A model generated the notes under the pieces. That model was not told where the DNA came from. It saw only the letters and a program-made list of their open reading frames with translations, and made no database searches. From an uncultured Oscillospiraceae bacterium (GTDB lineage Bacteria > Bacillota > Clostridia > Oscillospirales > Ruminococcaceae), in NCBI GenBank assembly GCA_910586535.1, contig CAJUHS010000013.1, positions 30,686-94,685 of the forward strand: a stretch of DNA of 64,000 bases, read 5' to 3'. Shown here piece after piece: positions 33,196 to 41,113 of the stretch. Both the position numbers and the translations under genes were made by a program. Each line of letters starts with the position of its first letter. The first letter of the stretch is position 1.

Positions 33196-35556
33196 TCAGG
33201 AAGAAGCCTGACGCAATATTGATTTTTTACTTTTCTTTTCCTCGTACAGAACGTCGTCCGCCTTGGCAAGAATCTTTGAAAGCTCCACTTCCATACCGCA
33301 CCTGAATGCGTACACGCCTATACTCATGTGAACGACATAGGGCTTGTCGTGAGTCGCGTTAAAGCTGACGGTGGAAGCGGCTATCCTTTCGCGCACAATG
33401 GATTCGACCTCCTCGCCTGTGGCGTTTTCGACCATGGCAAGGATAGAAAATTCGTCTCCTCCGATACGTCCGATAACGTCGGAGCTTCGGAACGAGTCAT
33501 GAAGTATCTTTGCCGCATTTTTAATAGCGAAGTCTCCGTCTTCGTGTCCGAAAGTATCGTTTATGGTCTTCAGACTGTCGAGATCGGCAAAGATGATAAG
33601 CGCCTCACGTCCCTCGTTCATCGGCGAGCAGATAATACTGCTTGCCTGGGCAAAAAATCCGCGGCGGTTGTAGGCGTTTGTAAGTACGTCTATCTTTGAC
33701 ATTGCGTCAAGCTGAATATTTTTCTCTTTAATCTGCATAAGAGTGCGCTCAAGCTCCTGCTGGATATTTTCCTTGTCCTGAATAAGCCTGAGTATCTTCA
33801 TTGCCGCGCAGAGCTGTGCTGACAAAGAACTGATATAGTAAAAATATTCGTATTCCAGTTCGCAGAGGAAAAGTCCGTAGTGATCGGCGTTCAGGAAAAT
33901 TGCCGACAGCACCATGGTAAACCGTCTGTCCTGCGGGATATAGCTGTGGTTGAACAGACTTTTAACGGATATTTCCTGTTCCTCGGGAGAAACTATCTCC
34001 CATTTATCGCCGTTGTGGTAGGATTTGAGCAGCACCTTCGGAGGAGGAACCCATTTTTCGTCTTTGCTGAGCGTAATGGTTTCAGGGAAAATATAGACGT
34101 AACTGCTGGCAACATTCAGTCTTGTCAGCTTATCGGTAACCGAACCGTATCCGGAATCGTCGTAGCTGTCGAAAAGCAGCATATCCTTTGTAATCGAATT
34201 TGACTGCCAGGTCAGGAACTCAATATCCTCAATACGTTTATTGCTGTAGATGACCACAGCGCGCATGAGTATCTGGTACATTCCGATTGACATATCCTCC
34301 AGTCGGCGTTTTGCGTCGCCGCTTTGAAGTCCCGAAGAAAAGCGTCTTGACAGATAATTAATAACGGTGCAGAGTTTGTCCTGATCAATATATTTCATTA
34401 CCTTGGGGTTAAGGAGGTCTTCAAAGGCGGAGGGAATGTAATCCGCAGCCTCTTTTGTAAAGGATATTCCCCCGTGATCGTCAGATTTGAGCAGACGGAA
34501 AACGTTTTCAAGGTAGCAGTCGAAAGCGGGCTTTACGTATTCAAGAAATTCGTTTTCTTTGCGGTTGCCGAAAAGGTATTTGCCGATAGCCGTTATCGTC
34601 TGAACATCGGAACGGCACCAGCAGTGGTTGAATACAAAAATGTCGTCGCTTTCCGCGCCCGCGCCGATCGGGACAGCATCTCCGCGGCAGCCGCAGGACT
34701 TGCGCTTTACCATTGAGGACCGCACAAGACGGCTGCTCAGCTTACCGGATCTGCAAAGCTCAAGACATTCCGTGACCGCGTCGTAACCGAGCTCTGAAGC
34801 GTCGGCGCGTACCGTTGTAAGGGGAGGAACAAGATTTACAGCTACCGGAGAATCGTCAAAGCCGGTAACAAGAATATCTCTGCCGGCTTCGATTCCGCGC
34901 TGTTCAAATACCTCGTAGGCTCCCTCCGCCATAGCGTCGTTTGCAAAAGCGATAGCTTCAAGGTCGGGGCAGCGGTCAAGAAGATCGCTCACCACAGCCT
35001 GGCTGTAACGGGAAAATCTTCCGTAAACTATTCTGTTTTCATCAACGGCTAAGCCGTGTTTTTTCAGCGTGCCGGTATATGCTTCAAGACGCTCTATGGC
35101 GTCTCCGTTGGTTTTAGGACCGCTTACAAAGCCGATCTTTTTGCAGCCGTGATCGGTTATGAGGTGCTCGATGCAGTCGATAAGACCGCTTTTGTTGTCA
35201 AAGCAAACGGAGGGATATCCTTCTACCTCGCTGGCAATAGTAATTATCGGAATGTCGCCCATTGCCTTGAGGAAAGCCTGCTTTTTTTCATAGGACATAC
35301 CGCTGCCTATAGTTCCGATAAGGACGAGGAGCACGTCGATATCTTCGGGAAAAGCGTATGAAAAAAGAGTATTGTACTGATATTCGTACTCGGTGCGTTT
35401 TTTATCCACATATACCGCGTCGATGTATCTTCCCGGGAAAATAATAAGGTTAGCGTCTATTTCCTTTGCGCCGACTATTGCTCCGCGGCAGACAGCGGAG
35501 GCAAAATCGTCCTCAAGGTGACTTATCATCAGACCGATATTCAGTCTTTTTGCCAT
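33196..35556 (-). CDS. Soluble diguanylate cyclase with LacI/PBP-type sensor
   Basis: 786 residues with no signal or membrane segment. Residues 1-290 are a periplasmic-binding fold of the LacI repressor kind without its DNA-binding domain: LNIGLMISHLEDDFASAVCRGA, GCKKIGFVSGP, FANDAMAEGAYEVFEQRG, ILVTGFDDSPVAVNLVPPLTTVR. A Cys pair (KSCGCRG) ends it. A helical linker of about 300 residues follows, and residues about 620-780 form a GGDEF domain with DVLTNAYNRRGFF and RIGGDEFSI intact. The enzyme would make c-di-GMP in response to a cytosolic sugar or similar ligand. GGAGGGG precedes the ATG. It sits between glycoside hydrolase genes. Confidence 0.9.
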   Translation of the reverse strand: MAKRLNIGLMISHLEDDFASAVCRGAIVGAKEIDANLIIFPGRYIDAVYVDKKRTEYEYQYNTLFSYAFPEDIDVLLVLIGTIGSGMSYEKKQAFLKAMGDIPIITIASEVEGYPSVCFDNKSGLIDCIEHLITDHGCKKIGFVSGPKTNGDAIERLEAYTGTLKKHGLAVDENRIVYGRFSRYSQAVVSDLLDRCPDLEAIAFANDAMAEGAYEVFEQRGIEAGRDILVTGFDDSPVAVNLVPPLTTVRADASELGYDAVTECLELCRSGKLSSRLVRSSMVKRKSCGCRGDAVPIGAGAESDDIFVFNHCWCRSDVQTITAIGKYLFGNRKENEFLEYVKPAFDCYLENVFRLLKSDDHGGISFTKEAADYIPSAFEDLLNPKVMKYIDQDKLCTVINYLSRRFSSGLQSGDAKRRLEDMSIGMYQILMRAVVIYSNKRIEDIEFLTWQSNSITKDMLLFDSYDDSGYGSVTDKLTRLNVASSYVYIFPETITLSKDEKWVPPPKVLLKSYHNGDKWEIVSPEEQEISVKSLFNHSYIPQDRRFTMVLSAIFLNADHYGLFLCELEYEYFYYISSLSAQLCAAMKILRLIQDKENIQQELERTLMQIKEKNIQLDAMSKIDVLTNAYNRRGFFAQASSIICSPMNEGREALIIFADLDSLKTINDTFGHEDGDFAIKNAAKILHDSFRSSDVIGRIGGDEFSILAMVENATGEEVESIVRERIAASTVSFNATHDKPYVVHMSIGVYAFRCGMEVELSKILAKADDVLYEEKKSKKSILRQASS

Positions 35557-35937
35557 TGAAACCCCTCCTCATAAAGAGAAAGCAACATAATAAGTATACT
35601 GCTAAAGTATGATTTGTAACTATTTAACATATTTACACACATTATATCATGAAATTTATTCAAGTTTTAGGCGTGAATATTAAAAATATTATTAAAATAT
35701 TAAAAAGTAATCGTTTAAATAGAAGTTTTTGGAAAAACAAAAAGTTTGCTGCTTATTTATGATTTTCACTGAACTTCTTTCGGGTATTGCTGAAGCAGCT
35801 TTTAAAGCTGCTTCAGCAATATTCTGTTCGGTTTACGGTATTATGCGGCGGCTCCGCGCGTATGACTCACCTTAAAAAATGCTTGCCGGCCGGAATGAAA
35901 TGATTGAAGCGATAACTTCTTTGGGAATATAAAAATA
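35557..35937. other. Intergenic region with one large palindrome
   Basis: About 380 bases without a supportable gene. The part next to the cyclase gene is very AT-rich and probably holds its promoter. The only distinct structure is the palindrome at 35785-35821, listed separately. Confidence 0.5.
35785..35821. repeat. Perfect 18-bp inverted repeat
   Basis: TATTGCTGAAGCAGCTTT (35785-35802) and its exact reverse complement (35804-35821) flank a single T. No T-run follows on either strand, so it is not a standard terminator. It may be an RNA hairpin, protein site or repeat element. Confidence 0.7.
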
Positions 35938-35960
35938 GGAATAAGGTCACGCCTTATTCC
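35938..35960 (-). terminator. Terminator overlapping the end of the ArsC-like gene
   Basis: GGAATAAGG (35938-35946) and CCTTATTCC (35952-35960) form a 9-bp stem that includes the stop codon; on the minus strand it continues with TATTTTTAT. Confidence 0.65.
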
Positions 35961-36286
35961 CATTTTTTCCATATTTCAGGGCAGTACCCCACCGTGGCTT
36001 GTTTTCCGTTGCGGACTATAGGCGTTCTATAGAGCTTGGGACATTCAGCAAGCTTGTCCGCCTTTGCTTCGCCGAGCAGGTACTTGATATTGCAGTAATC
36101 CCTGCTGTTCTCGGCGATAAGCTTTTCAAGACCTCCCACGGCACGGCAAACGCTGTCAAGCTCGCCTTTGCTCAGACCTTTTGCAAGAATATCCACCAAC
36201 TGAAATTTTATTCCGCGCTCTTTGAAGTAACGCTCCGCTTTTTTTGTTTCAAAGCATTTGGATTTTCCGAATATTTGAATGTTCAT
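35954..36286 (-). CDS. ArsC/Spx family thioredoxin-fold protein
   Basis: 110 residues. MNIQIFGKSKCFETKKAERYFKERGIKFQLVDI fits the ArsC family: one Cys after the first strand and a Lys four residues on, instead of C-x-x-C. SKGELDSVCRAVGG and CPKLYRTPIVRNGKQATVGYCPEIWKKW complete the fold. Many such proteins are called arsenate reductase without proof; no arsenic gene is near. The start overlaps the stop of the DUF3783 gene (ATGA), so they are coupled. Confidence 0.8.
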   Translation of the reverse strand: MNIQIFGKSKCFETKKAERYFKERGIKFQLVDILAKGLSKGELDSVCRAVGGLEKLIAENSRDYCNIKYLLGEAKADKLAECPKLYRTPIVRNGKQATVGYCPEIWKKWE

Positions 36287-36672
36287 CTTTTTTGCTCCTC
36301 AATACTTTTTCTTTCTTTTTCCAGTTCATCTAAAAGCCACTCAATGCTTTTACTTTGATTATGCTGTGTGACAACGGCTTTCAGGGGAATGTCAAGGCTC
36401 TTTTCCCGCATTGCTTTAAGAAGCGCGTCAAGCCGCTTGTTTGATATGCCCGAGAAAATAACGCACTCTCCCGAGGCTGAGACGGAGGTGCCGTTGGATA
36501 CAAAGCCTCCGTATCCGGCTAAAAATCCGATCGGCTCTCCAGCCTTATCGGAAGGTATCTTTATGTGCCTCATGTTCAGGGAGGCCGCCGTCTCTTCAAG
36601 CAGAGACTCTTTTTCTCCGAGGTTGTAGGATAAAACAGTTTCGGGTATTGCCGGGATAATTCTCGCTCTCAT
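36283..36672 (-). CDS. DUF3783-type protein
   Basis: 129 residues. The C-terminal part (CVIFSGISNKRLDALLKAMREKSLDIPLKAVVTQHNQSKSIEWLLDELEKERKSI) matches the DUF3783 pattern of a small alpha/beta protein with a conserved KAVVTxxN segment. The function is unknown. GGAGG lies 7 bases before the ATG at 36672; an upstream in-frame start is not supported. It is coupled to the ArsC-like gene downstream. Confidence 0.7.
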   Translation of the reverse strand: MRARIIPAIPETVLSYNLGEKESLLEETAASLNMRHIKIPSDKAGEPIGFLAGYGGFVSNGTSVSASGECVIFSGISNKRLDALLKAMREKSLDIPLKAVVTQHNQSKSIEWLLDELEKERKSIEEQKR

Positions 36673-36712
36673 ATGAGTTCCTCCTGTACTGATCAATTTT
36701 ATGTACTATTAA

Positions 36713-36741
36713 AGTATAACCTAAAAATACTGCCGTGTACA
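36713..36741 (-). promoter_or_regulatory. Promoter of the DUF3783-ArsC operon
   Basis: On the minus strand, TGTACA (36741-36736) and TATACT (36718-36713) with a 17-bp spacer, 40 bases before the start codon. Confidence 0.5.
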
Positions 36742-36910
36742 GACTTTTTTACGACTTTTGGCATTTTTTGAACTGTACGATTTTATAATTCGCTACTGAA
36801 ATCAATTTTGCTGCTATAAATTTTTGTTTATCGTAGTACTTTTTGTTTGGAAACTTTCTTTTGTTGTGTCTTGAATAGCTGTTCTTGTGTAATAAAGATA
36901 GTGCGTGAAG

Positions 36911-37005
36911 TCGGGGGTCAGGCACCAAAAAGGGAGAGGGGAGAGAAAGTCGGGAATAAGGGACGCTGGGACTCCCCCCTCTCCCTTTTAGGTTCCTGCC
37001 CCCGA
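36911..37005. repeat. Long GC-rich hairpin 1 of a paired element
   Basis: The 5' arm (36911-36941) begins TCGGGGGTCAGGCACC and the 3' arm ends at 37005 with CCTGCCCCCGA. About 28 base pairs form, with one bulged T and two mismatches; the inner part pairs AAAAGGGAGAGGGG with CCCCTCTCCCTTTT. The loop of roughly 34 nt holds TAAGGGACGCTG at 36957-36968. Hairpin 2 resembles its reverse complement. A GGGGGTCAGGCACC edge of this kind recalls REP elements mobilised by RAYT transposases; no such gene is in the window. Confidence 0.8.
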
Positions 37006-37042
37006 GCCCCCTACCTCCTTAATCCTACTCCCTCCTCCCAAC

Positions 37043-37067
37043 GCTAACTAAAAAATTTTTAGTTAGC
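37043..37067. repeat. 25-bp perfect palindrome between the two hairpins
   Basis: GCTAACTAAAAA and TTTTTAGTTAGC flank a single A. It lies between the two long hairpins, 37 bp after the first and 57 bp before the second. Confidence 0.85.
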
Positions 37068-37124
37068 TGAAAACACGCGCATAGCGTGAGCCTGGAGGGG
37101 AAATGGGGCGAGGGGAAAAGGAGC

Positions 37125-37222
37125 GCGAGGGAAAACCCGAAAGGGGAAAGGGGGAGGGCGGCTCAGCGTCCCTTAAATGCCCAAGAGCGCCTCCCCCTTT
37201 CCCCGGTAGGGTTGTCCCTCGC
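37125..37222. repeat. Long GC-rich hairpin 2 of a paired element
   Basis: The 5' arm begins GCGAGGGAAAACCC and the 3' arm ends GGGTTGTCCCTCGC at 37222. About 29 base pairs form, the inner part pairing GGGGAAAGGGGGAGG with CCTCCCCCTTTCCCC. The loop contains CAGCGTCCCTTA at 37164-37175, the exact reverse complement of the 12-mer in the loop of hairpin 1. Open frames crossing this region are artefacts of the repeats. Confidence 0.8.
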
Positions 37223-37346
37223 ATCTCCGCACTATTTACAAAATTTAAGAATATTAAATCAAGACCAAGAATAAGAAGAATGCAAAGCTAAACATAAATT
37301 TATATTATTCGCAAAGTCAATTTACATGATACAGCGTTTTCCAATA

Positions 37347-37375
37347 TTGACAAAACGTGTGAAAAGAGCTATACT
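37347..37375 (+). promoter_or_regulatory. Promoter of the GH2 gene
   Basis: TTGACA (37347-37352) and TATACT (37370-37375) with a 17-bp spacer, about 70 bases before the start codon. Confidence 0.8.
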
Positions 37376-37444
37376 TATTATTAAGATATTATTACGGTTG
37401 CGTTGTACATTTTTATGCGCAGCTTTGAAGAAAGGAGTCTTTTT

Positions 37445-39907
37445 ATGATACAGCAGCTTAATGAAAACTGGATACTCCAAAGCGGAACGGCAGAGGGTAT
37501 CCGCACAAATATACCATGCTCGGTATATGACTGCCTTATCCGCGCGGGCAAAATACCCGATCCATATTTCGGGGAAAATCAGTATGCCGCGCTGGAGCTT
37601 TCCGACGGGAACTACGTCTTTGAGCACACGTTCAGTCCCGCCCGCGATATCCTGTCATGCGAAAAAATATACCTGCGCTTCAACGGCATAGACACTCTTG
37701 CCGAAATATCCCTGAACGGTTCTGTGATCGGCAGGGCGGAAAATATGCACCGCATATACGAATACGATGTTACCGGGCTGCTGAAAGAGGGCAGAAACCT
37801 TGTTTCGGTAAAGCTTTTTTCTCCTTTGGACTATATACGCTCCGCCCAGAAGCAGAATCCCGCCTGGGGAGTAAATTCAACCGTGGATGGCTTTCCGCAG
37901 ATACGCAAGGCGCACTATATGTTCGGCTGGGACTGGGGTCCTCAGCTTCCCGATCTGGGCATCTGGCGCGGCGTGGAGCTTGTGGGAGTAAGCGGCGGAA
38001 GAATCGAAAGCGTTTACGTTAAGCAGGAGCATTCGGGCAAGGAAGTCCGTCTGACTTTCGACACAAGGATAGCCGACATATCCTCGGAAAACCTCCGCCT
38101 CGGAATAAGCATTACTTCCCCGGACGGAGAAGACACCGTTATTTCCGGATATGCAAACAACCGTGCCGTGAACCTCGGCTGCACGATATCATCTCCCATG
38201 CTGTGGAACGTAAGAGGCTACGGAAAACAAAACCTTTATATGGCAAAGGTCATGCTCTTTAACGGAGAAGAGCCGGTTGACGTTCAGGAGTTCAACATAG
38301 GCCTGCGCATTGTGGAGCTTTGCCGCGATCCCGACAGGGACGGCACTGACGGCGAGGAGTTCTGCTTCAAGGTGAACGGGATCAAGATATTCGCTATGGG
38401 AGCAAACTATATCCCCGAGGATCAGATACTTCCCAGACGTTCCGCGGAGCGCACAAGAGAACTGCTTAAAAGCTGCGCTTCGGCAAACTATAACATGATA
38501 CGGGTATGGGGCGGAGGATTCTATCCCGACGACAGCTTCTACGACACCTGCGACCGTTTGGGCCTTCTGGTATGGCAGGACTTCGCTTTTGCCTGCGCTG
38601 TCTATAATGCCGACGCGGCTTTCTGCGCCAACATAAAGCAGGAATTCATCGACAATATCAAGCGTCTGCGCAGCCACCCGTCGCTGGGTATGTGGTGCGG
38701 AAACAACGAGATAGAGTCCGCGATACAGTACTGGGGAATACCCGTTACCGAAGAACAGAAGCAGGGCTATCTGAGAATTTTTGAAAAGCTTATTCCCAGC
38801 GTTCTGAAGCACTACGATCCCGTTACTCCTTACTGGCCCTCGTCTCCGTCCTCGGGGGGAGGCTTCGACGAGTCCAGCGCGGAGAACCGCGGCGACTCCC
38901 ACTACTGGGCGGTTTGGCACAACTGCAAGCCCTTTGACGATTTCAAAAAGCATAAGTTCCGTTTTTGTTCGGAGTACGGCTTTGAATCGGTTCCATGCAT
39001 GAAGACCGTCAGCACCTTTGCTTCGGAAAAGGATCTCAACATCTGCTCCGGCGTTATGGAGGCTCACCAGAAATGCGAAGCGGGCAACGAAAAGCTTCTG
39101 TACTACATTGCTCAGATGGTTAGGTATCCATACAATTTTGAGAACCTTGTCTATGCCACCCAGCTTGTTCAGGCGGAGGCTATCCGCCAAAGTGCGGAGC
39201 ATATGCGCCGTAACCGCGGACGCTGCATGGGCTCTCTTTACTGGCAGGTGAACGACAGCAATCCCGGTATCTCATGGTCGTCCGTAGACTATTTCGGCAG
39301 ATGGAAAGCTCTGCATTACGCTGCGAAAAAGTTCTACGCACCCGTGCTCTGCTCAGTAGACGACAGCGACAAGGACGCCCTCATAATAAACATTTCCAAC
39401 GAAAGACCCGAACCGTTTTGCGGCTTAGTACGCTGGCGCGTGAGACGGAACGATACCACTATAATCTCGCAGGGCTCGGTGGACGTGAACGTTCCTCCTC
39501 TTACTGCTCTGAACGTTGAAACGCTTACTCCCGCCAAAACAAAGCTTGACCAAAGTATGCTGAGAACTCACTATATCGAGTACGCTCTCATTCACGATAA
39601 CGCTGCTATTTCCAACGGAACGCTTATGCTCGTGCAGCCGAAGCTGTTTGAGTTTCTGGAGCCGGGAATAACCGTACACGCGGACAGGATCGGAGATAAG
39701 TACCGCTTTGAACTGACAAGCGCAAGCTTTGTCAAGGGCGTTTATCTGGACTTTGACGAGTTCGACTGCAAGTTCGGGGACAACTGGTTCGATCTTCACG
39801 GAAAGGCGTACTCCGTTCTTGTGAAGAAAAAATATTTCCCAGAGGGAATAACCCCGCAGGATCTGGAAAGTAAACTGAAGATAAAGAGTTGTTACGACCT
39901 GATGTAA
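37445..39907 (+). CDS. GH2 beta-mannosidase
   Basis: 820 residues, the length of mannosidase-type GH2 enzymes. Order: jelly-roll domain (MIQQLNENWILQ..., GDWGPQ-like motif FGWDWGPQLPDLGIWRGVEL), immunoglobulin-like domain, then a TIM barrel. The acid/base Glu is residue 422 in CGNNEIES and the nucleophile is residue 510 in CSEYGFES. FGWDWGP and the GxWGGGFYPDDSFY segment are typical of beta-mannosidases. It has no signal peptide and would trim mannose from mannooligosaccharides, complementing the GH113 enzyme. A start 42 bases upstream is in frame, but GAAAGGAG is spaced for the ATG at 37445. Confidence 0.92.
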   Translation: MIQQLNENWILQSGTAEGIRTNIPCSVYDCLIRAGKIPDPYFGENQYAALELSDGNYVFEHTFSPARDILSCEKIYLRFNGIDTLAEISLNGSVIGRAENMHRIYEYDVTGLLKEGRNLVSVKLFSPLDYIRSAQKQNPAWGVNSTVDGFPQIRKAHYMFGWDWGPQLPDLGIWRGVELVGVSGGRIESVYVKQEHSGKEVRLTFDTRIADISSENLRLGISITSPDGEDTVISGYANNRAVNLGCTISSPMLWNVRGYGKQNLYMAKVMLFNGEEPVDVQEFNIGLRIVELCRDPDRDGTDGEEFCFKVNGIKIFAMGANYIPEDQILPRRSAERTRELLKSCASANYNMIRVWGGGFYPDDSFYDTCDRLGLLVWQDFAFACAVYNADAAFCANIKQEFIDNIKRLRSHPSLGMWCGNNEIESAIQYWGIPVTEEQKQGYLRIFEKLIPSVLKHYDPVTPYWPSSPSSGGGFDESSAENRGDSHYWAVWHNCKPFDDFKKHKFRFCSEYGFESVPCMKTVSTFASEKDLNICSGVMEAHQKCEAGNEKLLYYIAQMVRYPYNFENLVYATQLVQAEAIRQSAEHMRRNRGRCMGSLYWQVNDSNPGISWSSVDYFGRWKALHYAAKKFYAPVLCSVDDSDKDALIINISNERPEPFCGLVRWRVRRNDTTIISQGSVDVNVPPLTALNVETLTPAKTKLDQSMLRTHYIEYALIHDNAAISNGTLMLVQPKLFEFLEPGITVHADRIGDKYRFELTSASFVKGVYLDFDEFDCKFGDNWFDLHGKAYSVLVKKKYFPEGITPQDLESKLKIKSCYDLM

Positions 39908-39934
39908 CGGAATGAAAGGAACGGAACCCCGCCG

Positions 39935-40531
39935 ATGAGTTTAACTGAATTAAAGGAAGAATTTCTGGACATATACAAAACGAACGTCACAAGAGAGGGA
40001 GCGGACAAACTGTTGGAATACCTGCTTTCGGATAAAAGTGATTTTTTCACAGCTCCCGCAAGCACTCGGTTTCACGGTTCATACGAGGGAGGCCTGCTGG
40101 AACACAGCCTTAATGTGTACCATTGCCTTAAAGATTACCTCAGCCGCGAGCGGGCGAAAACGGTGTACGGAATGAATTACTCCGAGGAGACTGTAGCTGT
40201 GTCTGCGTTGCTCCACGACATATGCAAGGTGAACTTTTACAAGGTGGACTACCGCAACGCCAAAAACGACAAGGGCGTGTGGGAGAAAGTCCCTTACTAC
40301 GCCATAGACGATAAGCTCCCCTACGGACACGGAGAAAAATCGGTGTACATAATCACAGGCTTTATGCGGCTCTCCAGGGAGGAAGCCTTTGCCATAAGGT
40401 ACCATATGGGATTTTCAACCGGCGACGACCCCAATCAGGTAGGGCGTTCCTTTGAGATGTTCCCCCTTGCGTTTGCTTTAAGCACCGCTGACATGGAGGC
40501 ATCCTACTTTTTGGAGGGCAAGGATAAATAA
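39935..40531 (+). CDS. HD-domain phosphohydrolase
   Basis: 198 residues. The HD metal motif is seen as GGLLEHSLNVYHCL (His) and ALLHDICKVN (His-Asp), followed by GHGEKSVYII. The family hydrolyses nucleotides or cyclic nucleotides; similar clostridial proteins are annotated only as HD hydrolases. It begins 28 bp after the GH2 gene and may share its transcript. A terminator follows immediately. Confidence 0.85.
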   Translation: MSLTELKEEFLDIYKTNVTREGADKLLEYLLSDKSDFFTAPASTRFHGSYEGGLLEHSLNVYHCLKDYLSRERAKTVYGMNYSEETVAVSALLHDICKVNFYKVDYRNAKNDKGVWEKVPYYAIDDKLPYGHGEKSVYIITGFMRLSREEAFAIRYHMGFSTGDDPNQVGRSFEMFPLAFALSTADMEASYFLEGKDK

Positions 40532-40544
40532 TAAAAGCTGCGGA
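40527..40544 (+). repeat. 18-bp direct repeat, copy 1
   Basis: AATAATAAAAGCTGCGGA, identical to 42460-42477. Both copies form the 5' side of a terminator, and together they bracket the XRE, SLOG and MerR genes. Confidence 0.8.
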
Positions 40545-40569
40545 TACCTTTGCAGTATCCGCAGCTTTT
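40533..40569. terminator. Bidirectional terminator between HD and XRE genes
   Basis: AAAAGCTGCGGATAC pairs perfectly with GTATCCGCAGCTTTT around a 7-nt loop, with A-rich and T-rich flanks, serving both convergent genes. Confidence 0.85.
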
Positions 40570-40598
40570 CATATTCCATACGGGGAGCAGGATAAGCA

Positions 40599-40970
40599 TT
40601 ATTTATCAAAAAAACAAGCGGTAATTTTCCCAAGCAAATTATGCTTTTCGTCCGCGCTTGCCTGCGCCGAGTTCATATTCTGTCTGCGGAGCATTTCAGC
40701 GGTCTCTGTCAGTAAAACCCTCTGTTCCTCCGTCAGTCCGAAAGTCTGTATCGCATCAGACCTTTCAAAACCTGCAAGGTAATCCATTGATACGTTAAAT
40801 ATCGCCGCAAAATCCCTCATCGTTTCAAACGGCGGCGTTTGGTAGTTTGACTCATAGCGGCTTATTACTCCCTTGTCACGGCTGATCCTTGCTCCCAGTT
40901 CTTTCTGGGACATTTTTGCCTTTGTACGAAGTTCTTTTATCAGCATTCCCAAATCATATGGTTCACGCAT
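40599..40970 (-). CDS. XRE family transcriptional regulator
   Basis: 123 residues. The N-terminal helix-turn-helix (LGMLIKELRTKAKMSQKELGARISRDKGVISRYESNYQTP) is that of Cro/cI-type repressors; the rest (MRDFAAIFNVSMDYLAG...) is a short helical tail. The ATG at 40970 follows GGCGGTGG. It is divergent from a SLOG-domain gene, and TGTTGCA-type repeats lie in the shared promoter region, so it probably controls both. Confidence 0.85.
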   Translation of the reverse strand: MREPYDLGMLIKELRTKAKMSQKELGARISRDKGVISRYESNYQTPPFETMRDFAAIFNVSMDYLAGFERSDAIQTFGLTEEQRVLLTETAEMLRRQNMNSAQASADEKHNLLGKITACFFDK

Positions 40971-41004
40971 AATACCACCGCCTATTGTTTCACTATACAC
41001 ATAT

Positions 41005-41087
41005 ATTATAATAAATTTGTTGCAAAAAATAAAACTGTATGATATAATATGTGCATATACTGCAACTTAAATTGATGTATTGTTGCA
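41005..41087. promoter_or_regulatory. Divergent XRE/SLOG promoters with TGTTGCA sites
   Basis: Plus strand: TTGCAA (41020-41025) and TATAAT (41043-41048), 17-bp spacer, drives the SLOG gene. Minus strand: TATAAT (41010-41005) with a weak -35, drives the XRE gene. TGTTGCA occurs at 41018-41024 and 41081-41087 and inverted (TGCAACT) at 41061-41067. The first copy overlaps the SLOG -35 and the XRE spacer. Confidence 0.6.
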
Positions 41088-41113
41088 CAAATTAATACAA
41101 GGCGGTGAATAAA

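Noticed and set aside
37086..37291. Two short overlapping open frames rich in Gly/Glu/Arg
   Set aside because: They run through the arms of hairpin 2 and reflect its purine-rich strand; neither has a ribosome binding site.
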